A stretch of 64,000 nt of DNA from contig NZ_JAGINO010000017.1 in assembly GCF_017876115.1 (NCBI RefSeq), positions 62,001 to 126,000 of the forward strand, written 5' to 3'. A program made the translations under genes and the position numbers. The stretch comes from Azospirillum picis. Lineage in GTDB: Bacteria > Pseudomonadota > Alphaproteobacteria > Azospirillales > Azospirillaceae. This document shows, one piece after another, positions 39,662-49,138 of this stretch; the stretch's first letter is position 1; each line of letters begins with the position of its first letter. The notes below the pieces were generated by a model. The model saw only the letters and a list, made by a program, of their open reading frames with translations. It had not been told where the DNA came from and searched no databases.

Positions 39662-40486
39662 ATGGCGCGTGCGCATTGGCGGATCGACGAGCTTCCCTGG
39701 GACCGTTTCGATGCCGGGCGGGTCGATCCCGACCTGGTCCCGCTGATCAAGGCGGCGGCCCTGGTCGAGTACAACGCCGACGACTACACGGCCTACCTGT
39801 GCAACGTCTTCAAGGACGATCCGGAATTCCAGGACGCCGCCCACGGCTGGGCGGTGGAGGAGGTCCAGCATGGCGAAGCCCTGGGGCGTTGGGCGGAGCT
39901 GGTCGACCCGGCCTTCGACTTCCGGGCGGCGGTGGAGCGCTTCCGCGCCGGCTACCGCGTGCCGATCGACCTTGACGCCTCGGTCCGGGGCTCGCGCACC
40001 GGCGAGATGATCGCGCGTTGCATGGTGGAGACCGGCACCAGCTCCTACTATGCCGCCATCGGCGATTCGACCGACGAGCCGGTGCTGAAGGAGATCTGCC
40101 GCAACATCGCCGCCGACGAGCTGCGCCACTACAAGCTGTTCTACACCTACACCAAGAAGTATCTGGAGCGGGAGGGCCTGAACAAGGTCCAGCGCCTCAA
40201 GGTCGCGCTGTCGCGCATCGGCGAGTCCGAGGACGACGAACTGGCCTACGCCTATTACGCCGCCAACGCCCCGGCCGACGCCACCTACGAGCACAAGCTC
40301 TACAATGCCGCCTACATGCGGCGGGCCTATGGCCGCTACCGCCGCAAGCATGTCGATCGCGCGGTCGCCATGGTGTTCAAGGCATGCGGCCTGAAGCCGC
40401 ACACCCGCCTGTGCACGCTGGCCTCCAGCGGCGCCTGGTGGCTGGTGGACCGTCGTGCCAGGAAGCTGGCGGGCCAGACGCTCTGA
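39662..40486 (+). CDS. Ferritin-like di-iron protein (acyl-ACP desaturase-like fold)
   Basis: 274 residues from the ATG at 39662. Two E-x-x-H motifs, 'WAVEEVQHGEALG' (about residue 66) and 'IAADELRHYKLFYTYTKKYL' (about 152), plus single acids in nearby helices ('LVEYNADDY', 'VETGTSSYY') give the four-helix di-iron site of ferritin-like oxidases. The size and motif spacing resemble soluble acyl-ACP desaturases, but typical desaturase ends are missing. The C terminus is basic ('VDRRARKLAGQTL'). Substrate unknown. It stands between atpC and a GST gene on the same strand. Confidence 0.75.
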   Translation: MARAHWRIDELPWDRFDAGRVDPDLVPLIKAAALVEYNADDYTAYLCNVFKDDPEFQDAAHGWAVEEVQHGEALGRWAELVDPAFDFRAAVERFRAGYRVPIDLDASVRGSRTGEMIARCMVETGTSSYYAAIGDSTDEPVLKEICRNIAADELRHYKLFYTYTKKYLEREGLNKVQRLKVALSRIGESEDDELAYAYYAANAPADATYEHKLYNAAYMRRAYGRYRRKHVDRAVAMVFKACGLKPHTRLCTLASSGAWWLVDRRARKLAGQTL

Positions 40487-40587
40487 GCGGCGGCACGCGG
40501 CGGCTTCCTGGCGGTACGCTGGCGGCGGACCCGGGAATGCTGTAGCACCGGCGGGTGGACTCATCACCCGAACGGGGATTTGAAGAG

Positions 40588-41193
40588 ATGAAGCTTTATT
40601 ACAAGGCCGGCGCCTGCTCGCTGTCGCCGCACATCGTCCTGCGCGAGGCCGGCCTGCCCGTCGAACTGGCCAGGGTCGATCTGACGGCCAAGACGCTGGA
40701 CGACGGCAGCGACTACCGCGCGGTGAACCCGAAGGGGCAGGTACCGGCCCTGGCGCTCGATGAGGGCGGCATCCTGACCGAGGGGCCGGTGATCGTCCAG
40801 TATGTCGCCGACAGGGTGCCGGAGAGCGGGTTGCTGCCGCCGCCGGGCAGCATCGAGCGCTACCGCGTCCTGGAGTGGCTGAACTTCGTCGGCACCGAAC
40901 TGCACAAGACGGCCTCGCCGCTGATCCGTCCCGGCACGCCGGATGCCGTCAAGGAGACCGTCCGCCAGACCCTGGCGGTGAAGCTGGCGATCCTGAACCA
41001 GGGGCTTGACGGCAAGCCGTACCTGACCGGCGAGCGGTTCACCGTCGCCGATGCCTATGCCTTCGTGGTGCTGAGATGGATGCCGCACCTCGGCGTCGAC
41101 ATGGCCTCCTTCGCCAACCTGGCGGCCTTCTCCGAACGGGTTTCGGCGCGGCCGGCGGTCCAGGCCGCGCTCGCCGCGGAACAGCAGGGCTGA
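40588..41193 (+). CDS. Glutathione S-transferase (beta class)
   Basis: 201 residues from the ATG at 40588. The thioredoxin-like N domain is 'MKLYYKAGACSLSPHIVLRE', with the bacterial beta-class catalytic Cys in 'AGACSLSPH'. The glutathione-binding 'NPKGQVPALALDEGGILTEG' is present. The C-terminal helical domain contains 'YLTGERFTVADAYAFVVLRW'. It is a cytoplasmic detoxification or thiol-exchange enzyme. A shared terminator follows. Confidence 0.93.
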   Translation: MKLYYKAGACSLSPHIVLREAGLPVELARVDLTAKTLDDGSDYRAVNPKGQVPALALDEGGILTEGPVIVQYVADRVPESGLLPPPGSIERYRVLEWLNFVGTELHKTASPLIRPGTPDAVKETVRQTLAVKLAILNQGLDGKPYLTGERFTVADAYAFVVLRWMPHLGVDMASFANLAAFSERVSARPAVQAALAAEQQG

Positions 41194-41212
41194 GGACGAC
41201 CGCCTTGCCATG

Positions 41213-41248
41213 AAAAAGGCCCCGCCTCATGAGAGGCGGGGCCTTTTT
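41213..41248. terminator. Bidirectional terminator between gst and rhlE
   Basis: AAAAAGGCCCCGCCTC-ATGA-GAGGCGGGGCCTTTTT is a perfect 16-bp stem with A and T runs on either side, so it works for both converging genes. Confidence 0.95.
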
Positions 41249-41287
41249 GCTGCGGCGGCACCTGCGGGTGCCGCCCGTTCCGTCCGA

Positions 41288-42799
<1,512 letters not shown>

Positions 42800-43119
42800 G
42801 GAGGAGATGGTCCTGGTCACCAGAATGGGGGCCGCTCCAGGAGGGGGCGGCCGGGCTTGCGCGCTCCGCGGCGGGGTGGCGCGGAGCCATCGGTGGCGGC
42901 GGGACCGCGAACCTGCGCGGCGTCGACCGCCGGCCGACTCCGGACAGATAGGGCCGGCGGCTTGATTTGGCAAGAAAACTCGGCGCGCGGCAGGGGTGCA
43001 GCAGCCGGGAAACCCGGCGGCGGGGGGCGGCCGCCGCCGTCCGGCCCTGCGGCAGGCGCGGCAAATGGTCGCGCCCTGCCGCCCCGCTTCCGCTGCTCCC
43101 GCCCCGCCGCGCGGCCGCC

Positions 43120-43671
43120 TTACGACTTGCCGATGACGCCGCAGGCGATGCGGTCGCCGGAGTTGCCGGCCGGCTGGCTGAGGTAGTCGTCGGGCTGGGC
43201 GTGCACGACGATGGCGGTGCCGCCCTGCTTGAACAGCCCGTCGTTGCCGTCGCCGAGGCTGACCATGTGGGTCATCGCCTCGAAGCCGGCCTTGCCGGTC
43301 TGGTCGACCCAGATGTTGGGAAGCTCGCCGTAATGCATGGGATCGGCGTCCAGCCCGTGCTTGGAGCCCTTGGCGCCGAAATGGCCGCCGGCGGCGGCGA
43401 AATTCGGCGTGCAGGCGCCGTTTTCGTGGATGTGGATGCCGTGCCAGCCCGGCGGAAGCCCTTCGAGCTGGCCATGGACCAGGATGCCGTGCGGGAATTT
43501 GGTGAAGGTGACGGTGCCGAGCGGCTTGCCCTGGGCGTCGGCGATCGCGGCCTGCGCCGCAGGAGCCGGGGCGGGCGCCGCCTGCTGCGCCGCCGCCGGA
43601 GCGGCGAGGGCGGCGATGCCGAGCGTCAGGCCGGCGGCCAGAAGCGCCGGGGTCATCGAGGCACGGATCAT
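43120..43671 (-). CDS. sodC: Periplasmic Cu/Zn superoxide dismutase
   Basis: 183 residues with a signal peptide ('[20 protein letters not shown]'). The mature domain has the copper ligands in '[20 protein letters not shown]' and the bridging and zinc His in '[16 protein letters not shown]'. The last copper His is in '[20 protein letters not shown]' and the final disulfide Cys in 'DRIACGVIG'. It dismutates superoxide in the periplasm. It is transcribed divergently from fur with a 151-bp shared control region. Confidence 0.95.
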   Translation of the reverse strand: MIRASMTPALLAAGLTLGIAALAAPAAAQQAAPAPAPAAQAAIADAQGKPLGTVTFTKFPHGILVHGQLEGLPPGWHGIHIHENGACTPNFAAAGGHFGAKGSKHGLDADPMHYGELPNIWVDQTGKAGFEAMTHMVSLGDGNDGLFKQGGTAIVVHAQPDDYLSQPAGNSGDRIACGVIGKS

Positions 43672-43822
43672 GCTGGTTATTCCTCCATCTTGGCCGGCCG
43701 CCTGCGTTGCCGGCCGGGCTGACAATCGTTCGCGACCTTGCGCCGCGACGAAACCGCTCTGGGATTGCGAACGGTTTTCAGTATGATGGGGGTCTCGGCA
43801 AGCAAAGACCAGGGTTGGGGTG

Positions 43823-44245
43823 ATGACGTCGCGTCTGGAAGCACTGTGCTTGGAAAAGGGCCTGAAGATGACCGGCCAGCGCCGGGTCATTTCGCAGGTG
43901 TTGTCGGAGGCCGACGACCATCCGGACGTCGAGGAGGTGCACCGCCGTGCGGTGAGCATCGACCCGCGCATCTCGATCGCCACCGTCTACCGCACCATGA
44001 GGCTGCTGGAGGACGCGCAGGTGATCGAGCGCGTCGATCTCGGCGACGGCCGCGCCCGGTACGAGGAGGCGACCGCCGACCACCACCACCACCTGATCGA
44101 CACCCGCACCGGCCGGATCATCGAGTTCGCCAGCCCGGAGCTGGAGGCGATGAAGGAACGCATCGCCCGCGAACTCGGCTACAAGATCGTCGGCCATCGG
44201 CTGGAGATCTACGGCGTGCCGCTGGATGAGGAAGACCGTCCATGA
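43823..44245 (+). CDS. fur: Fur-family regulator
   Basis: 140 residues from the ATG at 43823; a GTG directly before it is possible. The winged helix has 'GLKMTGQRRVISQVLSEADD' and 'ISIATVYRTMRLLEDAQVIE'. The metal sites are in 'YEEATADHHHHLIDTRTGRI', where the CxxC of E. coli Fur is replaced by D-T-R-T, and 'IEFASPELEAMKERIARELG'. The loss of the structural-zinc cysteines is common in alphaproteobacterial Fur. It regulates iron or manganese genes. Divergent sodC and an overlapping downstream Cys-rich gene are candidate targets. Confidence 0.92.
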   Translation: MTSRLEALCLEKGLKMTGQRRVISQVLSEADDHPDVEEVHRRAVSIDPRISIATVYRTMRLLEDAQVIERVDLGDGRARYEEATADHHHHLIDTRTGRIIEFASPELEAMKERIARELGYKIVGHRLEIYGVPLDEEDRP

Positions 44246-44466
44246 CCGATCCCCGTTTCCTGGAGGCCGACCAGCCTCCCACCGACGCCATCGCCTGCCG
44301 CGATGCGGTGCAGCGCTGCTATTCCGGCCTGTGCCGCTGCGGCCAGCCTGAGCGCTACGCGCTGGAGGCGGCGGTCACCGTCTACCGCTACCATCATCCC
44401 GAGATCCCGCCGTCCCAGGCCGAAACCATCGTCAGCCATTGGGTCGCGGGACCGGTCCGACACTGA
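44242..44466 (+). CDS. Small Cys-containing protein co-translated with fur
   Basis: 74 residues. The start ATG overlaps the fur stop codon (ATGA). The centre 'CRDAVQRCYSGLCRCGQPER' has four closely spaced cysteines able to bind zinc or iron, followed by 'YALEAAVTVYRYHHPEIPPS'. The family is not known to me. Tight linkage suggests a metal-related role; this is inference. Confidence 0.7.
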   Translation: MTDPRFLEADQPPTDAIACRDAVQRCYSGLCRCGQPERYALEAAVTVYRYHHPEIPPSQAETIVSHWVAGPVRH

Positions 44467-44789
44467 GCAGCCGATTTTATGAAAATAATCCTTGATCGAT
44501 TTGGCATAAAGTCCTAAAACAAGCCCGTCAAGGCGACAGGTCCATCCCCCGGACCGCCGCCTGACGGCACCAAAGCTCCCCCCTCGCTTCGGTCCGATCA
44601 GGGCCGGCCGGACAACCCCTCCTGGTTCCCCGACCAGAGGATGGCCCGGCCGGCCCTTTTTCGTTTTCGCGTTCCGCCCGCGGCCGGCGACGCGCCCCTG
44701 TGCGCATCCCGACAACCGGGTGGCGGGACGGGTTCCCCCCTCCAGGCAGCGCCGGAGGGCTCCGCTGGAACGCGAAAGGAAAAATACTG
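44467..44789. other. 323-bp gene-free stretch with a strong hairpin before the capsid gene
   Basis: There is no coding frame. The left third (44475-44520) is AT-rich and may contain a host/phage boundary. A hairpin with a T-run, AGGGCCGGCCGG at about 44600 and CCGGCCGGCCCTTTTT ending near 44662, looks like a rho-independent terminator on the + strand with a long loop. Confidence 0.5.
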
Positions 44790-45644
44790 ATGTCGACAAC
44801 CGTCAACCAGGCGTTCGTCAAGCAGTTCGAGCGCGAGGTCCATGAAGCCTACCAGCGCATGGGCTCCAAGCTGCGCAACACGGTCCGCACCAAGAACAGC
44901 GTGCAGGGCGCCTCCACCGTCTTCCAGAAGGTGGGCAAGGGCGCCGCCTCCACCAAGGCGCGCCACGGCGCCATCCCGGTGATGAACCTGGACCACACCC
45001 CGGTCGAATGCCCGCTCTACGATTTCTATGCCGGCGACTGGGTGGACAGGCTGGACGAGCTGAAGACCAACATCGACGAGCGGCAGATCATCGCCAACGG
45101 CGGCGCCTATGCGCTGGGCCGCAAGACCGACGAACTGCTGATCGCCGAGCTGAACAGGTCCACCCATTATGCCGGCGACGCCGGCGACGGCCTGACCAGG
45201 GCCAAGATCCTGACCGCCTTCGAGATGCTCGGCAACGCCGACGTGCCGGACGACGGCCAGCGTTACGCCGTCGTCGGCTGGAAGCAGTGGAGCCAGCTCC
45301 TGGCCATCGAGGAGTTCGCCAGCGCCGACTATGTCGGCTCCGACGAGCTGCCCTGGCGCGGCACCCAGGCCAAGCGCTGGCTGGGCACCCTGTGGCTGCC
45401 GCATTCCAGCCTGACCCAGGCCGGCGGCGTCCGTTTGTGCCACTGGTACCACAAGACGGCGGTCGGCCATGCCGCCGGCGCCGACGTCAAGACCGACATC
45501 ACCTGGCACGGCGACCGGGCCGCGCATTTCGTCAACAACATTACGGCTTGGCGTCAGACGCGGCGGAAACCCTTTATAATCAGTGTGGTTTCGACCGGTC
45601 CAGACCGGGCGCGCGGGGAGTTATTCCGTACCCGTGCAGCATAA
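44790..45644 (+). CDS. Phage major capsid protein (Phage_capsid_2-like), C terminus replaced
   Basis: 284 residues from the ATG at 44790, which has an AAAGGAAAAA ribosome site. Family features run from 'FVKQFEREVHEAYQRMGSKL' through 'RHGAIPVMNLDHTPVECPLY' and 'GGAYALGRKTDELLIAELNR' to 'TDITWHGDRAAHFVNN' (about residue 250). This is the HK97-unlike capsid family of many siphophages and podophages. After HFVNN, where the family continues for about 20 residues with a MMSQGA-like ending, this frame runs into unrelated sequence ('ITAWRQTRRKPF') up to the stop codon. The gene stands alone, next to the integrase end of a prophage. It is either a remnant of another phage cut at the attachment junction or a rearranged end of this one. 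Confidence 0.7.
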   Translation: MSTTVNQAFVKQFEREVHEAYQRMGSKLRNTVRTKNSVQGASTVFQKVGKGAASTKARHGAIPVMNLDHTPVECPLYDFYAGDWVDRLDELKTNIDERQIIANGGAYALGRKTDELLIAELNRSTHYAGDAGDGLTRAKILTAFEMLGNADVPDDGQRYAVVGWKQWSQLLAIEEFASADYVGSDELPWRGTQAKRWLGTLWLPHSSLTQAGGVRLCHWYHKTAVGHAAGADVKTDITWHGDRAAHFVNNITAWRQTRRKPFIISVVSTGPDRARGELFRTRAA

Positions 45645-45673
45645 ACCCCCGCGATTTCCGCGTACCCATTCTA
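45540..45673. other. Probable attL region of the prophage
   Basis: Capsid homology ends near 45540 and the integrase stop codon is at 45674, so the left attachment site should lie here. No tRNA end was recognised. The core cannot be defined without the right end. Confidence 0.4.
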
Positions 45674-46699
45674 TCAACCTGCTGGCGAAAGGTCCATGTC
45701 CAGCGAGGTAGCCGCCCGGCTGAGCCATTCCGGCGAGTGCTTCCCATAGACCCGCTCGACCATCGCCTCCGTCATGCCGAGATACCGGGCAACCTCCGCT
45801 GTCGGTACGCCCGCCATGACCATATGCGTCGCCGCGGTGTGGCGCAGCAGGTGAGGGTGGACGTGATCCAGCCCGGCCCGCTTGGCTGCGGCCTCCAGAC
45901 CGGTACGGATGTCGGTGACGTGGTGCCCGCCGTATTCGACCACGAACGGCGTGGTCGCCACCTCCCGCGCGGCCCTCAGTTCGGCCAGCAGCGTGTCGTT
46001 GATCGGCACCACCGCCCGGCGCTTGTTCCCCACCCCCTCCCCGAAGTCGATCCGCCGGCGGCTCAGGTCCACCCGATCCCAGGTCAGCGACAGGATCGCG
46101 TCCCGGCGCGCGCCGGTCACCAGCCCCAGCACGACGAACAGACGCACATGCGCGGCCTTGCACGCCTGGACCAGGGCCTTCGCCTCCTCGCGGGTGAGCC
46201 AGCGGTCCCGCGGCTTGCTGCGCGGAACCGGCGCCTCGAAGGTCAGCTTGTCCGCCGGTTGAAGCAGCTTCTGCTTGATGGCCCAGTTCACGGCGGCGCG
46301 CAGGATCAGCATATCGTTGACGATGGTGCTGTTCGATCGGCCGGCGGCGGCGCGCTCCTTGGCGTGCTGCTGCACCAGTGCCTGGGTGACGTGGCGCGGC
46401 TCCAGCCGACCGAACCTGGGGCGGAGCATGTTGGCGGTGGCGACCAGGCTCCCGTAGCTGGGGCGGTCGGTTTTGGCGGCGAGGTAGGCGTCCAGAATGG
46501 CGTCGATGGAGGGGCCGGACAGGATGGGGGCCATCTGCCCGGCCGCGAACTTGGCTAACCAGCCGTCCGCTTCGCTGCGGTCGCGCGTCCCCGTTGAAAT
46601 GGATCGCGAGCGCCCAGCCTCGGTCCAGGTGACCGACCAGACGCCATGTCGGTTTTGGCGGAGGCGGTAGATTGGGACGGGGTTTCTTGGCCTTGCCAT
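45674..46699 (-). CDS. Phage integrase (tyrosine recombinase)
   Basis: 341 residues from the ATG at 46699 ('MARPRNPVPIYRLRQNRHGV'). An arm-binding N domain and a core-binding domain ('SYGSLVATANMLRPRFGRLE') precede the catalytic domain: Arg in 'LGLVTGARRDAILSLTWDRV', HxxR in 'HPHLLRHTAATHMVMAG', and Tyr in 'MTEAMVERVYGKHSPEWLSR'. It integrates and excises the prophage. It is the last gene of the leftward operon. Its 5' end overlaps the excisionase-like gene by 145 nt in another frame. Confidence 0.93.
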   Translation of the reverse strand: MARPRNPVPIYRLRQNRHGVWSVTWTEAGRSRSISTGTRDRSEADGWLAKFAAGQMAPILSGPSIDAILDAYLAAKTDRPSYGSLVATANMLRPRFGRLEPRHVTQALVQQHAKERAAAGRSNSTIVNDMLILRAAVNWAIKQKLLQPADKLTFEAPVPRSKPRDRWLTREEAKALVQACKAAHVRLFVVLGLVTGARRDAILSLTWDRVDLSRRRIDFGEGVGNKRRAVVPINDTLLAELRAAREVATTPFVVEYGGHHVTDIRTGLEAAAKRAGLDHVHPHLLRHTAATHMVMAGVPTAEVARYLGMTEAMVERVYGKHSPEWLSRAATSLDMDLSPAG

Positions 46700-46872
46700 T
46701 GAGACGCCTCGAAGGTGGCGATGTCGGAGCGCCTGACGCGGATGTTGCCGCCGGGTAGGCGGAGGTGGGGGAGCCGGCCGGCGCGGCACCATGCGTATAC
46801 CGTTTCCGCCGACACGGCGAAATGTGCCGCTACATCACGCACGGTCATGCAGGGCGGTTGACTGTCACCCAT
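46555..46872 (-). CDS. Excisionase-like helix-turn-helix protein
   Basis: 105 residues. Residues 8-57 form a MerR/Xis-type winged helix: 'MTVRDVAAHFAVSAETVYAW' then 'CRAGRLPHLRLPGGNIRVRR'. The last 45 residues are low-complexity and overlap the start of the integrase gene in another frame. It probably bends attachment-site DNA to direct excision. It overlaps the upstream gene by 8 nt. Confidence 0.8.
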   Translation of the reverse strand: MGDSQPPCMTVRDVAAHFAVSAETVYAWCRAGRLPHLRLPGGNIRVRRSDIATFEASQWQGQETPSQSTASAKTDMASGRSPGPRLGARDPFQRGRATAAKRTAG

Positions 46873-47170
46873 TCGCCTTCTCCCCCTCCTGCGCTGCCGG
46901 CCACCAGGCCATGGGCGGCGCTGACATCACCTCATCAGCATTGCTGTCCCAGCATGCGCCATCCGACCAGCACGGCGGCGGCTCGCCGGGGCCGTGATGA
47001 ACCCAAGCGCCGCACGGGTTGCAGTCATCATCCACGCCGATGCAGTCGATCCATGCGATCAGGTGGTTATCGCCGTGGCCGCGGATTTCGGCCCGGAAGA
47101 TCGTTCCGTCTCGCGGGGCTTCGGACATCGGCCGCATTCCGTCCTGGCGCCCCTGGTGCTGGTCAGCCAT
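46865..47170 (-). CDS. Phage protein of the short DUF551-like type
   Basis: 101 residues from the ATG at 47170; 'MRPMSEAPRDGT' at 47137 may be the true start. The 'MSEAPRDGTIFRAEI' opening and the Trp/Cys-rich middle 'GAWVHHGPGEPPPCWSDGAC' and 'PMAWWPAA' resemble the small phage proteins that start MxxAPRDGT. Function unknown. Overlaps its neighbours at both ends. Confidence 0.7.
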   Translation of the reverse strand: MADQHQGRQDGMRPMSEAPRDGTIFRAEIRGHGDNHLIAWIDCIGVDDDCNPCGAWVHHGPGEPPPCWSDGACWDSNADEVMSAPPMAWWPAAQEGEKANG

Positions 47171-47444
47171 GGGGTGCCTCCAGGCTGGGTTCGGCGAGCC
47201 AGTCGGGGATCTTCTCCGCCGCCTCGGCTTTGACGACGTAATCGCAATCGCTGTGCGGGTTCATGGTGTAGCCGCAGCAGTGGCGGCACACCTTGGCGAA
47301 GCGCAGGCCACTCCACCGATCGTGACAGCCGGCCCGGAAGGTGACGTCTTGATATTCGTCGTGCTGCCGGATCGGGTGGCCACAGAGGTAGCAGTGGTGG
47401 CCGGTGCGGGCGTGGCGCCAAGCCTGACGGATGACACTAGCCAT
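47163..47444 (-). CDS. Small zinc-finger-like phage protein
   Basis: 93 residues from the ATG at 47444, with a GGAGG ribosome site. Cysteine and histidine pairs 'CYLCGHPIRQHDEY' and 'KVCRHCCGYTMNPH' suggest one zinc ribbon. The end overlaps the next gene by 8 nt. Function unknown; DNA binding is possible. Confidence 0.7.
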   Translation of the reverse strand: MASVIRQAWRHARTGHHCYLCGHPIRQHDEYQDVTFRAGCHDRWSGLRFAKVCRHCCGYTMNPHSDCDYVVKAEAAEKIPDWLAEPSLEAPHG

Positions 47445-47477
47445 GGTTGCTGGCCTCCAGGATGGCGATGAGAGCAT

Positions 47478-47768
47478 TCATGTGTGGCTGTCCCTTCCGT
47501 CGAGACGCTTGACGGCGGCGCCCTCCCACTCGGTCGAGGCGAAGTCGTCGGCGTGCCCGTGCTTGTTGGAATAGGCCTGCCCAGCGCCCGCGGGTGCGAT
47601 GCCGACCCAGCCGATCCGGGCATGCAGCTCAACGTTCCTCGGCATCCGCCGCAGGACGGCCTTCAAGTCGCCCCACCACTTAGCTTCTGCCTTCGTCATG
47701 GGGCGCCGTTCGCGCTTCTCCTCCACCGTCACGGCAGAGCGGGCGCGCTCCAACAGGTCAGCGGACAT
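47478..47768 (-). CDS. Small phage protein of unknown function
   Basis: 96 residues from the ATG at 47768 ('MSADLLERARSAVTVEEKRE'). It contains 'WWGDLKAVLRRMPRNVELHA' and ends with a charged tail. It overlaps the preceding gene by 11 nt. Not recognised. Confidence 0.65.
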   Translation of the reverse strand: MSADLLERARSAVTVEEKRERRPMTKAEAKWWGDLKAVLRRMPRNVELHARIGWVGIAPAGAGQAYSNKHGHADDFASTEWEGAAVKRLDGRDSHT

Positions 47769-48240
47769 CGGCGGTCTCCTGCTGGAGGGCGGCGCGGGCA
47801 TCGGCCATTGCCTTGCGGAATTCGGTCGTCCAGATCGACCCCTCGAAATCGACGAGGCGTCCCAGCACCTCCCGCATCGCCCGCTCGCGCTCCTGCGATG
47901 CGGAAAGCGCGGCCTCCCTTGCGTCGTGGCATCGATGATGCGCCGCCGCAGCCCTCTCGAATTTTGCCCTGGCATCGGCAAGCGCGGCCTCTGCGGCGGC
48001 GGCGCGTGCCTTGAAGTCGTCGCGCCCTTCCTCAGCGTAGGAGAGGCCCCAACCAAGGCGGGCGTTCTCCTTCGTCAGCCGCTCGATCTCCGCCCGCTGG
48101 GCCTCGATCAGGCGGTCCTTCTCTGCCTGCTCGTCAGCAATGGCGTCCATCAACTTTCCGATGCGGTCAAGCCGGATGTCGTCGAAACTCTCGGCGTCGT
48201 CGTCTTGCGGCGTCGCGGCGTTGGGGGTCACTTCGCTCAT
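47758..48240 (-). CDS. Coiled-coil phage protein
   Basis: 160 residues from the ATG at 48240. A short acidic N terminus is followed by a long helix with heptads ('AEKDRLIEAQRAEIERLTKE' and onward) to about residue 130, then 'VLGRLVDFEGSIWTTEFRKA'. It overlaps the next gene by 11 nt. Function unknown. Confidence 0.7.
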   Translation of the reverse strand: MSEVTPNAATPQDDDAESFDDIRLDRIGKLMDAIADEQAEKDRLIEAQRAEIERLTKENARLGWGLSYAEEGRDDFKARAAAAEAALADARAKFERAAAAHHRCHDAREAALSASQERERAMREVLGRLVDFEGSIWTTEFRKAMADARAALQQETADVR

Positions 48241-48241
48241 T

Positions 48242-48433
48242 TCAGCCGGCTCCACAGCAGGGGCAGCATTCGTCGGTGTCGACCAGGAGGTGGGCGCCGC
48301 AGTCGCCGCAGCGATCTTCCGGGGCGAGCGACAGCATGTCGGGGGCGGGCGCACGGCACCGGTCCCCGGCAGTGGCGGGATGATCGCAGCCGGGGACGAC
48401 GCAGGGCGTCGCGGCGGTGGGGGTCGTGCTCAT
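48242..48433 (-). CDS. Short double zinc-ribbon protein
   Basis: 63 residues from the ATG at 48433 ('MSTTPTAATPCVVPGCDHPA'). Cysteine pairs 'CVVPGCDH', 'CGDCGAHLL' and 'CCPCCGAG' form one or two zinc ribbons. It ends 1 nt before the next start. The frame is open upstream, but the upstream part belongs to another gene. Function unknown. Confidence 0.65.
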   Translation of the reverse strand: MSTTPTAATPCVVPGCDHPATAGDRCRAPAPDMLSLAPEDRCGDCGAHLLVDTDECCPCCGAG

Positions 48434-48437
48434 CGGT

Positions 48438-48770
48438 TCAGTCCTCATCATCGGCATCCAGCGGGCAATGCCGGCGGCTCTTGGCCGGCTCGCCGTCGCG
48501 GAGTTGGGGACAGTCGGGGTGGTTGCATTCGCCGTCCTTGCCGGCAACACAGTGGTCGAGTGGCGCAGCGGCATGGATGGCCATGGCTTGGTCCTCCGTC
48601 TCATCGCGCGGGTCCGGTTGGTTCCAGATTTCGCCGATGTTGGTGACGCTCAGCGCCTGCACCATTTCGGCGGTCAGGTGGCAGCCGGTCCCGCGGGCAT
48701 CAGCGCGACGCAAGCGGTTCAGCGCGTCTTGCGCCAAGTCGGTCGCGGCGGTGGGGTTCGGGGCGGTCAT
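48438..48770 (-). CDS. Small phage protein with Cys/His motif
   Basis: 110 residues from the ATG at 48770 ('MTAPNPTAATDLAQDALNRL'). The C-terminal 'CVAGKDGECNHPDCPQLRDG' has spaced Cys and His residues suited to one metal. The start overlaps the stop codon of the upstream gene by one base. Function unknown. Confidence 0.65.
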   Translation of the reverse strand: MTAPNPTAATDLAQDALNRLRRADARGTGCHLTAEMVQALSVTNIGEIWNQPDPRDETEDQAMAIHAAAPLDHCVAGKDGECNHPDCPQLRDGEPAKSRRHCPLDADDED

Positions 48771-49138
48771 CAAAGCCTCCTTTTCGCAGCGCGCTCTGTT
48801 TCGTGTTTGCGGTCCAGCCTCCGCCGCCTCTCGGTTCGCGGGCCGAGAGGATCAAACATGTCCATCTGCTTTGGTCGTGGCTGTGGACCGGGGGCGGGTG
48901 CGAGCGGCGTCTTTGGGGAGGCGGCGTCCAGCAACCGTGCCGACCGGCACGCCATATCGTCGTCAAGCTGCCGCTCGCTTTCGGTAGCCTCGCTCCACGA
49001 TTTGTAACCGCGCGCTCGCATGGCATCTGCCTTTGCGGTAAGCCGCGCGATCTCCAAGTCGATCCCCTGTTGAGCGCAGATTTCCCGGCAAATCTGTCTG
49101 GTGAATTCTGATATTGCGCCCTCTCCCGTCTCAGCCAT
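48770..49138 (-). CDS. Small phage protein of unknown function
   Basis: 122 residues from the ATG at 49138. The N-terminal half is helical ('EFTRQICREICAQQGIDLEI'). The middle has 'MRARGYKSWSEATESERQLD', and the C terminus is basic ('RTERRRRLDRKHETERAAKR'). It abuts the 330-residue gene upstream. Not recognised. Confidence 0.65.
   Translation of the reverse strand: MAETGEGAISEFTRQICREICAQQGIDLEIARLTAKADAMRARGYKSWSEATESERQLDDDMACRSARLLDAASPKTPLAPAPGPQPRPKQMDMFDPLGPRTERRRRLDRKHETERAAKRRL

Noticed and set aside
43672-43822. A Fur box between sodC and fur
   Set aside because: No segment of the shared region shows a convincing 19-bp Fur or PerR dyad.
45545-45620. A tRNA 3' end as attachment site (GTGGTTTCGACCGG resembles a T arm)
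   Set aside because: The five bases on either side of TTCGACC do not pair and no acceptor or anticodon stem can be drawn.
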